A DNA stretch of 15,177 bases from an uncultured Dialister sp. (GCF_900541605.1 NZ_UQKJ01000044.1:1-15177), one strand, 5' to 3'; positions 1 through 6,581 are shown, counted from the first letter of the stretch. Notes: a model not told the origin generated them from the sequence alone. Numbers and translations are program-made.

Positions 1-1
1 G

Positions 2-628
2 AGGCTTGGAAAAAGCCAAATAATCAGCTTCGAACCCTGTGCAGCTTTAAATAAAGCTATTTTTGTCGTTCACTACAGTTCCGACCAGCTCATAGACCTT
101 CTGAAGGAAAACAAGCTGGACTTCACATTCAGCTGTGATGAAGAGGTCATCGGCTCTTTTGAAAGTTTTCCCAGCTTCAGCGACACCATCCTCCTGGCGG
201 TACCGGAAACATTTTTCCTCCCCCAGAGACTTCTGGACCTGGCCCTTACCGCCTCTGACGTTACCAGTGGCCGCCACAGGGCAAAAGATATACCGGCCGT
301 CAACTTTAAGGAGTTTCCCGCTTTCAATTTCATCCTCATCGATGCCCACGTAAACCTGGGTGCCCGGACGCTGAAGATATTCGAAGAGGCCGGTGCCAGT
401 CCCCGGGTCCGCATCAAAGTCCCCCAGCTGGTCACTGCTTTTTCCCTGGCCGCCTCCGGCGTAGGTGCCGCCTTCATCAGTGACCGCCTGGTCACGGGAC
501 GGGAAAAGGGGCTCCGCTTCTTCAAACTCCAGTCCCCCTATGCCCAGCGCCATTATTTCCTCCTCCTTCCCCACCGCTCTTATACCCCATCGGCGGTAAA
601 GGAATTTATCAGACTTATGGAACCCTGA
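2..628 (+). CDS. LysR-type transcriptional regulator, 3' part (cut by window edge)
   Basis: One reading frame is open from the first full codon to TGA at 626-628 (208 residues) with no start, so the gene begins outside the window. The residues match the effector-binding domain of LysR regulators. This includes a stretch LVTAFSLAASGVGAAFISD about two thirds along, typical of the second subdomain, and an end of the form RHYFLLLPHRSYTPSAVKEFIRLME, which resembles the usual C-terminal helix. The N-terminal helix-turn-helix is missing because of the window edge. LysR proteins bind DNA as tetramers and respond to small molecules; the ligand cannot be read here. A terminator follows 21 nt after the stop, so it is probably not co-transcribed with the carboxyltransferase gene downstream. 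Family call is firm; target genes are unknown. Confidence 0.85.
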   Translation, partial: RLGKSQIISFEPCAALNKAIFVVHYSSDQLIDLLKENKLDFTFSCDEEVIGSFESFPSFSDTILLAVPETFFLPQRLLDLALTASDVTSGRHRAKDIPAVNFKEFPAFNFILIDAHVNLGARTLKIFEEAGASPRVRIKVPQLVTAFSLAASGVGAAFISDRLVTGREKGLRFFKLQSPYAQRHYFLLLPHRSYTPSAVKEFIRLMEP

Positions 629-648
629 GACCATATCCGTCTTCCGAA

Positions 649-678
649 GCAGGCTCTTTACGGAGCCTGCCTTTTTTT
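649..678 (+). terminator. Rho-independent terminator of the LysR-type gene
   Basis: An 8-bp perfect stem (GCAGGCTC at 649-656 with GAGCCTGC at 663-670) closes a 6-nt loop and runs directly into a C plus seven T residues. Confidence 0.9.
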
Positions 679-769
679 ATATCATTCCAGAAAGACACAT
701 CCCTTCTTGAAATATAAATTTATTTTATTTCACTATTAAATTCATAAATTTTATTAATTCAAGTGGGGA

Positions 770-778
770 TGGTATATT
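770..778 (+). promoter_or_regulatory. Extended -10 promoter of the carboxyltransferase gene
   Basis: TGG immediately followed by TATATT (773-778) has the form of an extended -10 element. The -35 position (about 750-755, TTTATT) is poor, as is usual for extended -10 promoters. The upstream 720-760 stretch is very A+T rich and could act as an UP element. Transcription would start near 785, giving a leader of about 75 nt that contains the hairpin at 807-835. Confidence 0.5.
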
Positions 779-806
779 GTAGGTAGTTCCAAGTACAGAT
801 AAACCA

Positions 807-835
807 CCTGCCACAGGGTAAAAACCTGTGGCAGG
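807..835 (+). other. 11-bp hairpin in the carboxyltransferase leader
   Basis: CCTGCCACAGG (807-817) pairs perfectly with CCTGTGGCAGG (825-835) around a 7-nt A-rich loop. No T tract follows, so it is not an ordinary terminator. It ends 13 nt before the GAGG ribosome binding site (849-852). It could stabilise the message, be a protein-binding site, or work as a DNA operator. Confidence 0.6.
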
Positions 836-860
836 CAGTATAAAAAATGAGGAAAAGAAA

Positions 861-2228
861 ATGGCAAAAAAACCTGTAAAAATTGTAGAAACCGTACTCC
901 GCGATGGCCACCAGTCCATCGCAGCCACCCGTATGCGCATCGTCGACATGCTGCCGATCCTTGAGAAAATGGACAGTGCCGGCTACTACGCCATTGAAGC
1001 CTGGGGCGGCGCCACCTTTGACGTGTGCCTGCGCTACCTGAATGAAGACCCCTGGCAGCGGCTCCGGCTGCTGAAGAAAAATCTGCCCCATACCCCCATC
1101 CAGATGCTCCTTAGGGGACAGAACCTTTTGGGCTACTCCAACATGGCCGATGACGTGGTGACAGAATTCATCAAGCGGTCCGTGGATAACGGGGTCTCCA
1201 TCATCCGCATCTTCGATGCCCTGAACGACACAAGGAACCTGGAGACCGCCATCCGGGCCACCAAAGAAGCCGGCGGCCATGCCCAGGGATGTATCGTATA
1301 CACCATCAGCCCTTACCATAAGGACGAAGACTTCGTAAAACTGGGCAAGGAGCTGGTACAGATGGGCGCCGATTCCATCTGCATCAAGGATATGGCAGGG
1401 CTTCTACGCCCTTACAGCGCCTATAAGCTGGTGAAGGCACTGAAGGCAGAAATCAGCGTGCCCATCGATATCCATACCCACTTTACCTCCGCCCTGGGAG
1501 ACATGACCTACCTGAAGGCCATTGAAGCGGGCGCCGATATTGTGGATACCGCCATTTCCCCCTTCTCCTGTTCCACGAGCCAGCCCTGCACGGAATCCCT
1601 GGTAGCTGCCCTGGAAGGCACGGACTACGACACCGGCCTCGACATGCACCGGCTCCATGAACTGGCTGACTACTTCAAACGGGTAAAACGGGACCTGGTG
1701 GAAGATTTTCACCTGAATACAAACATTCCCATCGACCCCAAGGTGCTGACCTTCCAGATTCCCGGCGGCATGCTGTCCAACCTGCTCCGGCAGATGAAGG
1801 AACTGGGCATTGCGGACAAATACGATGAACTGCTGGAAGAAATGCCCCGGGTACGAAAGGAACTGGGCTATCCGCCCCTGGTTACCCCCACAAGCCAGAT
1901 TGTAGGCACCATGGCTGTCATGAATGTGGCCCTGGGCCGGTATAAGATGATTCCTACGGAAGTAAGAAACCTGGTAGCCGGCAAGTACGGCCGTACACCG
2001 GGCCCCATTGATCCCGAGGTACAGCGCCTCTGCATCGGCGATGAAAAACCCATCACCTGCCGGCCGGCAGACCTGATTCCTCCACAGCTTGAAAAATACC
2101 GGGCCAGACTGGCAGAAGAAGGATACCCCCATGCCAGCATGGAAGACCTCCTGAGTTACATTTCCTTCCCCGAAGTGGCCAAGACCTTCTTTGACCGCAA
2201 CCGGTGGATGGGCCGGACCAATCAGTAA
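861..2228 (+). CDS. oadA: Oxaloacetate decarboxylase alpha / transcarboxylase 5S-type carboxyltransferase subunit without biotin domain
   Basis: The product (455 residues) is a TIM-barrel carboxyltransferase that moves CO2 between a 2-oxo acid such as oxaloacetate or pyruvate and biotin on a carrier. The metal site of this family is visible: D15 in LRDGHQS, K176 in CIKDMAGL (the carbamylated lysine) and H205/H207 in DIHTHFTS. The barrel is followed by the conserved PYC/OADA region (FQIPGGMLSNL). Full OadA proteins are near 590 residues because they carry a lipoyl-like biotin domain with an MKM motif. That domain is absent here, so a separate biotin carrier must exist elsewhere. Start choice: ATG 861 has GAGG at 849-852; an in-frame GTG at 828 lies inside the leader hairpin and is rejected. 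No beta, gamma or carrier gene is adjacent. It could serve an oxaloacetate decarboxylase, a methylmalonyl-CoA:pyruvate transcarboxylase or a two-subunit pyruvate carboxylase. Confidence 0.85.
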   Translation: MAKKPVKIVETVLRDGHQSIAATRMRIVDMLPILEKMDSAGYYAIEAWGGATFDVCLRYLNEDPWQRLRLLKKNLPHTPIQMLLRGQNLLGYSNMADDVVTEFIKRSVDNGVSIIRIFDALNDTRNLETAIRATKEAGGHAQGCIVYTISPYHKDEDFVKLGKELVQMGADSICIKDMAGLLRPYSAYKLVKALKAEISVPIDIHTHFTSALGDMTYLKAIEAGADIVDTAISPFSCSTSQPCTESLVAALEGTDYDTGLDMHRLHELADYFKRVKRDLVEDFHLNTNIPIDPKVLTFQIPGGMLSNLLRQMKELGIADKYDELLEEMPRVRKELGYPPLVTPTSQIVGTMAVMNVALGRYKMIPTEVRNLVAGKYGRTPGPIDPEVQRLCIGDEKPITCRPADLIPPQLEKYRARLAEEGYPHASMEDLLSYISFPEVAKTFFDRNRWMGRTNQ

Positions 2229-2277
2229 GCCTGCGTTATTTGAATGGATATATCAGTCCACTCCTTCTAACAGCACG

Positions 2278-2312
2278 CAAAAGGCTGCAGGACAAAATCC
2301 TGCAGCCTTTTG
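2278..2312. terminator. Bidirectional terminator between oadA and the MocR-type gene
   Basis: A 15-bp perfect stem (2278-2292 with 2298-2312) around a CAAAA loop carries an A run on the left arm and a T run on the right. It can therefore stop transcription arriving from oadA on the plus strand and from the regulator gene on the minus strand. Confidence 0.88.
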
Positions 2313-2323
2313 TGATGGGACAT

Positions 2324-3409
2324 CTACCGTTCCTCCTGTTCTCTTTTCTTTCTTCTCCGCCGAACCCGGTTGATGTGCCTCTCAAAGTGGCCCCGGTTCA
2401 TGAATTCTGCCAGCACCAGCTGATCAAAAACCGGCACCGTGCAGGAATAAAATCCCACTTTTTTCTCATATACCGCCACCCATGGGCGGGGAAGTACGAG
2501 GTACCCTGCCCGCACGGAGGGGGCAATGGTCTTGGAAAAGGTATTCATATAAATCACTGAACCTTCAGGGCCCAGGGAAAAAAGGGTATCCTCCGGTTTG
2601 GAAAGGAGTGTGAATTCCGAATCGAAATCGTCTTCGATAATGTACCCGCCCCGTTCCTTCGCCCAGCGGATGTATTCTGCCCGCTTCGAAGCACTGGCTG
2701 TAATACCGGAAGGGTAGCTGTTGAAGGGGGTCACATGGAGTACGGAAGCCCGACTCCGTGCCAGTTCTTCCGTCCGGATGCCGTCCTGACCCATGGAAAG
2801 AAGCTCCACCTTCGCCCCGCTGGCTTCATAGACCTTTCGTATTTTCTCGTAGGATGGATTTTCCAGGGCGTAAATACGGTCCCGCCCCAGTACCTGTACA
2901 TTGAGGCCGTAGAGGTACTCCGCTCCGGAGCCAATGAGAATCTGGTCAGGAGAGACCGCCATGTTCCGGCTCCGACCCAGGTAGGAAGCAATGGCTTCCC
3001 GGAGCTCCAGACACCCTTTGCGGGGAGAGGGATCCAGTATTTTCTCGCCGTACATGGACAGCACATACCGCATGGTCTTGGCAAACTGGGAAAAGGGAAA
3101 CAGATCCCGTTCCCCTTCTTCCCGCTGCTCCACCGGAACGGTGCCAATGGTACTCCTGTCAATTGATGCCTGCACCCTTCCGACGGGATAGGCATCTGTT
3201 TCTTTATAAATCACAAAATAGCCGCTCCGTTCCCGGCTCTCCACATAGCCCTCTTCCGACAGGAGGTCATAGGCATGTTCCACGGTAATTACACTAACTC
3301 CCGACTCCTCCGCCAGCTGCCGTTTCGATGGCAGTTTCTGGCCGAACCGATAGATATGGCCGGTGATTTTCTCCCGAAGAAAAAGGTAAAGTTTCATATA
3401 TGCGGTCAT
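2324..3409 (-). CDS. pdxR: MocR/PdxR-like GntR regulator with aminotransferase-like domain, C-terminally short
   Basis: The 361-residue product starts with a GntR winged helix (about residues 1-70: LPSKRQLAEESGVSVITVEHAYDLL). A linker and a fold-type I aminotransferase-like domain from about residue 105 follow. PLP-site landmarks are present: D260/D261 in IIEDDFDSEF, the Schiff-base lysine K293 in FSKTIAPSVR, and R300. MocR regulators of the PdxR subgroup sense PLP and control pdxS/pdxT, which lie just across the divergent promoter here. The start ATG has AGGAG 8 nt upstream. Family members usually have about 460-480 residues. This one stops at the helix after HINRVRRRR, so the C-terminal small subdomain (about 90-100 residues) is missing. 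The terminator begins 11 nt after the stop and no relic of the lost part is visible in the other frames. The PdxR assignment rests on family plus neighbourhood. Confidence 0.8.
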   Translation of the reverse strand: MTAYMKLYLFLREKITGHIYRFGQKLPSKRQLAEESGVSVITVEHAYDLLSEEGYVESRERSGYFVIYKETDAYPVGRVQASIDRSTIGTVPVEQREEGERDLFPFSQFAKTMRYVLSMYGEKILDPSPRKGCLELREAIASYLGRSRNMAVSPDQILIGSGAEYLYGLNVQVLGRDRIYALENPSYEKIRKVYEASGAKVELLSMGQDGIRTEELARSRASVLHVTPFNSYPSGITASASKRAEYIRWAKERGGYIIEDDFDSEFTLLSKPEDTLFSLGPEGSVIYMNTFSKTIAPSVRAGYLVLPRPWVAVYEKKVGFYSCTVPVFDQLVLAEFMNRGHFERHINRVRRRRKKREQEER

Positions 3410-3491
3410 GGCAATGTCTCCTGAAGTTAGACGAAAACATCATCCGGCAGATTTACTTTTCAATTCTTGTAACGTAAAATCGCCCAATTTA

Positions 3492-3552
3492 TCTGGTCAT
3501 ATTTTTTATTCCAGTTCTGGTAATTTTAATAAGTTCAGATTCATATTATAAT
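3492..3552 (+). promoter_or_regulatory. Promoter of the B6 genes with candidate PdxR operator repeats
   Basis: A consensus TATAAT lies at 3547-3552 with a weak TTTTAA at 3524-3529 (17-nt spacer), which suggests dependence on an activator. Just upstream are two direct copies of TCTGGT(C/A)AT, at 3492-3500 and 3516-3524, spaced 24 nt start to start. An inverted CCAG lies between them at 3511-3514. The second copy abuts the -35 position, as expected for an activator site. The ribosome binding site AGGAG is at 3572-3576. Binding by the divergently encoded MocR-type protein is inferred. Confidence 0.5.
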
Positions 3553-3584
3553 GCAGCTAAACTGCAGTGTAAAGGAGAACTCCC

Positions 3585-4139
3585 ATGATTCATGAATCCG
3601 CAGCCGAAACCATGCCGGCTGCCCATACAAAACATAATACCCGTTGGCTCACCATCTGCGGCCTTTTCATGGCCATCAATGTGGGCCTTTCCTCTTTTGG
3701 CCTCCCCGTGCCCGGGGGCCATCTATATCTGAATGACATCGTCATCGTCACGGCGGCTTTGATACTGGACCCAGCCGGTGCCTTCCTCGTAGGCGACGTA
3801 GGTGCTTTTCTGGGGGATTTCTTTTTCTATCCTCTCCCCATGTTTGTATCCCTTGTCACCCACGGGCTGCAGGCCATGGCCATTTCCTACATTGTTCACA
3901 ACTGTTTTAAGGAAAACCGGAAAATTGCTACCCTCATTGCTGTCCTTGTGGGAGCTGTCATCATGGTGGTTGGCTATTCCTTGGGCCGGGCCTATATCTA
4001 CAGTACCCCTGCCTATGCCTGGATCAAGCTGCCCTATGAAATCCTGCAGGCCCTCTTCGGCGTCATCTGCGGTCCCTTCCTTGTATGGAAGTGGAAGCTC
4101 GATGAAATGGTCAAAAAGATGATTGACGGGAAATACTGA
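3585..4139 (+). CDS. ECF transporter S component, probably for vitamin B6
   Basis: The 184-residue protein is very hydrophobic, with about five to six membrane segments after a polar N-terminus of about 20 residues. The stretch LPVPGGHLYLNDIVIVTAALILDPAGAFLVG, followed by GDVGAFLGDFFFYP, resembles the small substrate-binding (S) subunits of energy-coupling-factor transporters in the HmpT/PdxU2/riboflavin-type group. Such a subunit binds a vitamin and works with shared EcfA, EcfA' and EcfT proteins encoded elsewhere. Its place between the PdxR-like gene and pdxS/pdxT, under the candidate operator, suggests uptake of pyridoxine or a related vitamer. The substrate cannot be read from sequence alone; hydroxymethylpyrimidine is an alternative. 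The start ATG follows AGGAG by 8 nt. A terminator-like hairpin downstream separates it from pdxS. Confidence 0.75.
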   Translation: MIHESAAETMPAAHTKHNTRWLTICGLFMAINVGLSSFGLPVPGGHLYLNDIVIVTAALILDPAGAFLVGDVGAFLGDFFFYPLPMFVSLVTHGLQAMAISYIVHNCFKENRKIATLIAVLVGAVIMVVGYSLGRAYIYSTPAYAWIKLPYEILQALFGVICGPFLVWKWKLDEMVKKMIDGKY

Positions 4140-4178
4140 AAAGCCATTATCGCTTGCCAGTGAGCCGCCTCTGTTTAT

Positions 4179-4203
4179 AAGCAGGGCCAGGGCCCTGCTT
4201 TTT
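4179..4203 (+). terminator. Terminator or attenuator between the ECF S gene and pdxS
   Basis: AAGCAGGGC (4179-4187) pairs with GCCCTGCTT (4192-4200) around a 4-nt loop and runs into a five-T tract. It lies 76 nt before pdxS, so readthrough or a second promoter must supply pdxS. The region 4204-4257 shows only a weak TATAGT (4230-4235). Confidence 0.8.
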
Positions 4204-4234
4204 CTATACCTTTTTTCCCTGAAATATCTATAGT

Positions 4235-4241
4235 TTACCAG
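4235..4241 (-). promoter_or_regulatory. Third CTGGTAA motif, just upstream of pdxS
   Basis: TTACCAG (the complement of CTGGTAA) lies 16 nt before the pdxS start codon and next to its ribosome binding site. It repeats the core of the two copies in the divergent promoter region. It may be a second regulator site, or chance, since seven bases carry little information. Confidence 0.3.
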
Positions 4242-4257
4242 TAAAGGAGTCCTAATC

Positions 4258-5145
4258 ATGACAGAAAACAATGCAAAAGAACAGTATGAACTGAACAAAC
4301 AGCTGGCCCAGATGCTGAAGGGCGGCGTCATTATGGACGTCACCACACCGGAACAGGCAAAGATTGCGGAAGATGCCGGCGCCGCTGCCGTCATGGCACT
4401 GGAACGGATCCCCGCAGATATCCGAAAGGCCGGCGGCGTTTCCCGCATGAGTGACCCGAAGATGATCAAGGGCATCCAGGAAGCCGTTTCCATTCCGGTC
4501 ATGGCCAAATGCCGTATCGGCCACTTCGTGGAAGCCCAGATTCTCCAGGCCATCGATATCGATTATATCGATGAAAGTGAAGTTCTTTCTCCTGCAGACG
4601 ATGTATACCATATCGACAAGCACCAGTTCAAAGTCCCCTTTGTCTGCGGTGCCCGGGACCTGGGTGAAGCCCTTCGCCGCATCGCAGAAGGAGCTGCCAT
4701 GATCCGTACCAAAGGGGAACCGGGAACCGGCGACATTGTCCAGGCCGTGCGGCACATGCGTAAAATCAATACCCAGATCGCTGAACTGGCTTCCAAGAGG
4801 AGCGATGAAGTCTTCGAAGCAGCCAAAAAGCTGGAAGTTCCCTACGACCTGGCCCTCTATGTCCATGACCATAAGAAACTGCCGGTTGTCAATTTCGCCG
4901 CCGGCGGTGTCGCTACACCGGCAGATGCCGCTCTCATGATGCAGCTCGGCGCCGAAGGGGTTTTTGTAGGAAGCGGTATCTTCAAGTCCGGAAATCCGGC
5001 TAAGCGGGCAGCGGCCATCGTAAAAGCGGTCACCAATTACAACAACCCCGATATCCTTGCCGAGCTGTCCTACGACCTGGGCGAAGCCATGGTGGGTATC
5101 AATGAAGATGAAATTGCACTGCTCATGGCGGAAAGAGGAAAGTAA
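4258..5145 (+). CDS. pdxS: Pyridoxal 5'-phosphate synthase, lyase subunit PdxS
   Basis: PdxS condenses ribose 5-phosphate, glyceraldehyde 3-phosphate and ammonia (supplied by PdxT) into PLP, in a cytosolic complex of twelve PdxS and up to twelve PdxT subunits. The 295-residue length is normal for the family. Catalytic residues are visible: D27 in GVIMDV, K84 in PVMAKCRIGH (first Schiff base) and K152 in IRTKGEPGTG (second lysine, with the phosphate-binding loop). A second phosphate-site glycine motif is at GVFVGSGIF. The start ATG has AAAGGAG 8 nt upstream. pdxT follows after 111 nt on the same strand. No defects are seen. Confidence 0.98.
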   Translation: MTENNAKEQYELNKQLAQMLKGGVIMDVTTPEQAKIAEDAGAAAVMALERIPADIRKAGGVSRMSDPKMIKGIQEAVSIPVMAKCRIGHFVEAQILQAIDIDYIDESEVLSPADDVYHIDKHQFKVPFVCGARDLGEALRRIAEGAAMIRTKGEPGTGDIVQAVRHMRKINTQIAELASKRSDEVFEAAKKLEVPYDLALYVHDHKKLPVVNFAAGGVATPADAALMMQLGAEGVFVGSGIFKSGNPAKRAAAIVKAVTNYNNPDILAELSYDLGEAMVGINEDEIALLMAERGK

Positions 5146-5256
5146 AAAAGCCATGCCCGCCGCAGACAGGCAGGCATCATGCAGCCCGTAATAAGAGGAT
5201 ACCCATTCCCTTATCGTCCACTGCAGAACTGATTCATCTTTCATGGAGGTAACAGC

Positions 5257-5832
5257 ATGGCAGTCATTGGTATTCTTGCCCTCCAGGGGGCATTTATTGA
5301 GCATGAAAAAATGATCCGCTCTTTGGGAGCGGATACGGTGGAAATCAGAAATAAAGGGGACCTGACCCATCTGGATGGACTCATTCTCCCCGGTGGGGAA
5401 AGCACCACCCAGCGGAAACTCCTGAAGGAAGAAGGACTGTTTGATCCGTTGAAAAAAGCCATCGAAGGAGGCCTTCCTGTACTGGCTACCTGTGCCGGCA
5501 TGATCCTGCTGGCCCGGCACCTGGATAATGATGACAATCCCTGTTTCGGTACCCTGCCGGTCACGGTCCGCCGGAATGCTTACGGCCGGCAGCTGGGCAG
5601 CTTCATCACCACCGCCGATATCAAAGGCATTGGTCCCTTCCGCATGAACTTTATCCGGGCCCCCTATATTACAGAGGCGGATCCGGAGGTAGAAATCCTT
5701 GCTGCCGTTGACAGCCACATCGTGGCCGTGCGGTATAAGAACCAGACCGCCCTGGCTTTCCATCCGGAACTGGGAAAGGACACCCGCATCCACGAAGCCT
5801 TCCTGCAGCAGGCAGAGAGTTATGGCCAATAA
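5257..5832 (+). CDS. pdxT: Pyridoxal 5'-phosphate synthase, glutaminase subunit PdxT
   Basis: PdxT hydrolyses glutamine and channels ammonia into PdxS. It is a class I (triad) amidotransferase with the full triad visible: C79 in LATCAGM, H169 and E171 in AFHPEL, plus the LPGGEST oxyanion loop at about residues 44-50. Length (191 residues) is typical. GGAGGT lies 9 nt before the start ATG. The 111-nt gap from pdxS holds no terminator and no strong promoter, so the two are probably one operon. Downstream, the message would run through an inverted-repeat element before reaching a terminator at 6092-6114. Confidence 0.98.
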   Translation: MAVIGILALQGAFIEHEKMIRSLGADTVEIRNKGDLTHLDGLILPGGESTTQRKLLKEEGLFDPLKKAIEGGLPVLATCAGMILLARHLDNDDNPCFGTLPVTVRRNAYGRQLGSFITTADIKGIGPFRMNFIRAPYITEADPEVEILAAVDSHIVAVRYKNQTALAFHPELGKDTRIHEAFLQQAESYGQ

Positions 5833-5873
5833 AAGAAGCGGCCTATCCCCTGCAGTGAACCGGAACGGGTTCA

Positions 5874-6006
5874 GGAAAGCGCTGATTAAGTCACAGAGCT
5901 AGGGAAGCGCTGATTAATTCGCAGAGTCCGATTATATATGTATTTTCATGCAATACTGCGTCATAATCCTCCTTAAATAGCTCAGATTTGATCAGTGCTT
6001 TTCTGG
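5874..6006. repeat. MITE-like inverted-repeat element with a tandemly duplicated left end
   Basis: Two tandem copies of a 25-nt block beginning GG(A/G)AAGCGCTGATTAA occur at 5874-5898 and 5902-5926 (22 of 25 identical, 28-nt period). The right side (about 5978-6005) carries the inverted counterpart: read on the minus strand it begins AAAAGCACTGATCAAATC and goes on to GAGCTA, as the left end does. The unit is about 105-130 bp and fits a miniature inverted-repeat element or an internally deleted insertion sequence. On the minus strand a 44-codon frame (ATG at 6025 to TGA at 5891) crosses it, and both ends encode KALIKS. The same strand also has AAGGAGGATTATG inside the element. No transposase domain is present. 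It sits between pdxT and the terminator at 6092. Confidence 0.55.
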
Positions 6007-6091
6007 GAATTTTATCCCCATACATGGGTGGGGATCGTCATAGCCTTTTTCGAGGTTACTGCCCTGAATCCCGTAAATCCCACCAGCCCCC

Positions 6092-6114
6092 AAGCCCCCT
6101 CCGGGGCTTTTTTA
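6092..6114 (+). terminator. Terminator downstream of pdxT
   Basis: AAGCCCC (6092-6098) pairs with GGGGCTT (6103-6109) around CTCC and ends in a six-T run. Between the repeat element and this hairpin (6007-6091) there is another short inverted repeat (ATCCCCA 6014-6020 with TGGGGAT 6029-6035) but no gene. Confidence 0.8.
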
Positions 6115-6174
6115 TTGCAGGAAATGCTTCTTCGATTGACAGGATATTTTTGTTAATTTAACTAATATATACAG

Positions 6175-6204
6175 TTGGATATTGTCTATGAGAAAGTCTA
6201 TACT
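6175..6204 (+). promoter_or_regulatory. Promoter of the small gene at 6324
   Basis: TTGGAT (6175-6180) and TATACT (6199-6204) are separated by 18 nt. A second perfect -35 hexamer TTGACA lies at 6136-6141 with a poorer -10 (around 6159), so a tandem promoter is possible. The resulting leader of about 110 nt has several purine-rich GGAG runs (6217-6240) and a CCTCC run (6261-6265). ACGAAG at 6214-6219 can pair with CTTCGT at 6280-6285, so the leader may be folded. Confidence 0.5.
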
Positions 6205-6323
6205 ACGTACAGAACGAAGGAGTAAGGAGCTCTGGAGGGGCAGAATCAATTCACAGGTCTCCTCCCCGGTATTCCGATTCTTCGTGAAAGAAAATACAGA
6301 TTGTAAAGAAAGAAGGATTTATT

Positions 6324-6476
6324 ATGGCAAAGAAACTGAATAAAGAAATTATGGACGCAGTAAAAAGAATGGGAAGGGAAAACAGCCTCTGGGGCTACAT
6401 GGCCGATAAGAAACTCTACCGGGCTGACGAAGTAGCCCATCTCCTGGGACTGCCCTTCAATTTCAGAAAATGGTAA
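6324..6476 (+). CDS. Small protein of 50 residues, function unknown
   Basis: An ATG at 6324 follows AGAAGGA by 6 nt and opens a 50-codon frame ending in TAA at 6474-6476. The product begins MAKKLNKEIMDAVKRMGREN and ends NFRKW. It is basic at the N-terminus, shows no signal peptide or membrane segment, and looks like one or two amphipathic helices (EIMDAVKRMGRE and RADEVAHLLGL). The second could be a short DNA-binding-like or dimerising helix, but this is only shape. It has its own likely promoter and a very strong hairpin 24 nt after the stop, so it forms a separate transcription unit. I do not recognise the family. Promoter, ribosome binding site and terminator together argue that it is real. 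Confidence 0.6.
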   Translation: MAKKLNKEIMDAVKRMGRENSLWGYMADKKLYRADEVAHLLGLPFNFRKW

Positions 6477-6500
6477 TCTGACCGCCAATGGTCACTCACC

Positions 6501-6540
6501 GGCAATATAAAAGAGGCTGCATAGCCTCTTTTATATTGCC
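6501..6540. terminator. 18-bp perfect hairpin after the small gene
   Basis: The arms 6501-6518 and 6523-6540 are fully complementary around a GCAT loop. Core AAAAGAGGCT/AGCCTCTTTT places an A run on one side and a T run on the other, as in bidirectional terminators, although the stem continues past the T run. Confidence 0.8.
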
Positions 6541-6552
6541 CCGGTCTTTCTC

Positions 6553-6581
6553 TTTCGCCCCGTTTCCATTCGGTGTATACT
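6553..6581 (+). promoter_or_regulatory. Possible promoter of the AEC permease pair
   Basis: TATACT at 6576-6581 is a good -10; the matching -35 place (6553-6558, TTTCGC) is weak. It lies about 64 nt before the first permease start and just after the hairpin at 6501-6540. Confidence 0.4.

Noticed and set aside
828..860. GTG 828 as the start of the carboxyltransferase
   Set aside because: It lies within the right arm of the leader hairpin and has no ribosome binding site; ATG 861 has GAGG at the right distance.
5146..5256. Possible terminator or separate promoter between pdxS and pdxT
   Set aside because: Only short, imperfect inverted repeats and no T tract are seen, and no good -35/-10 pair was found.
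4252..5829. A 525-codon open frame on the minus strand across pdxS and pdxT
   Set aside because: It is antisense to two certain enzymes and has no recognisable domain. It is open because of the codon bias of the real genes.
6188..6343. A 51-codon frame beginning at ATG 6188
   Set aside because: It has no ribosome binding site, contains the likely -10 box (6199-6204) near its start and overlaps the better-supported 50-residue gene in another frame.
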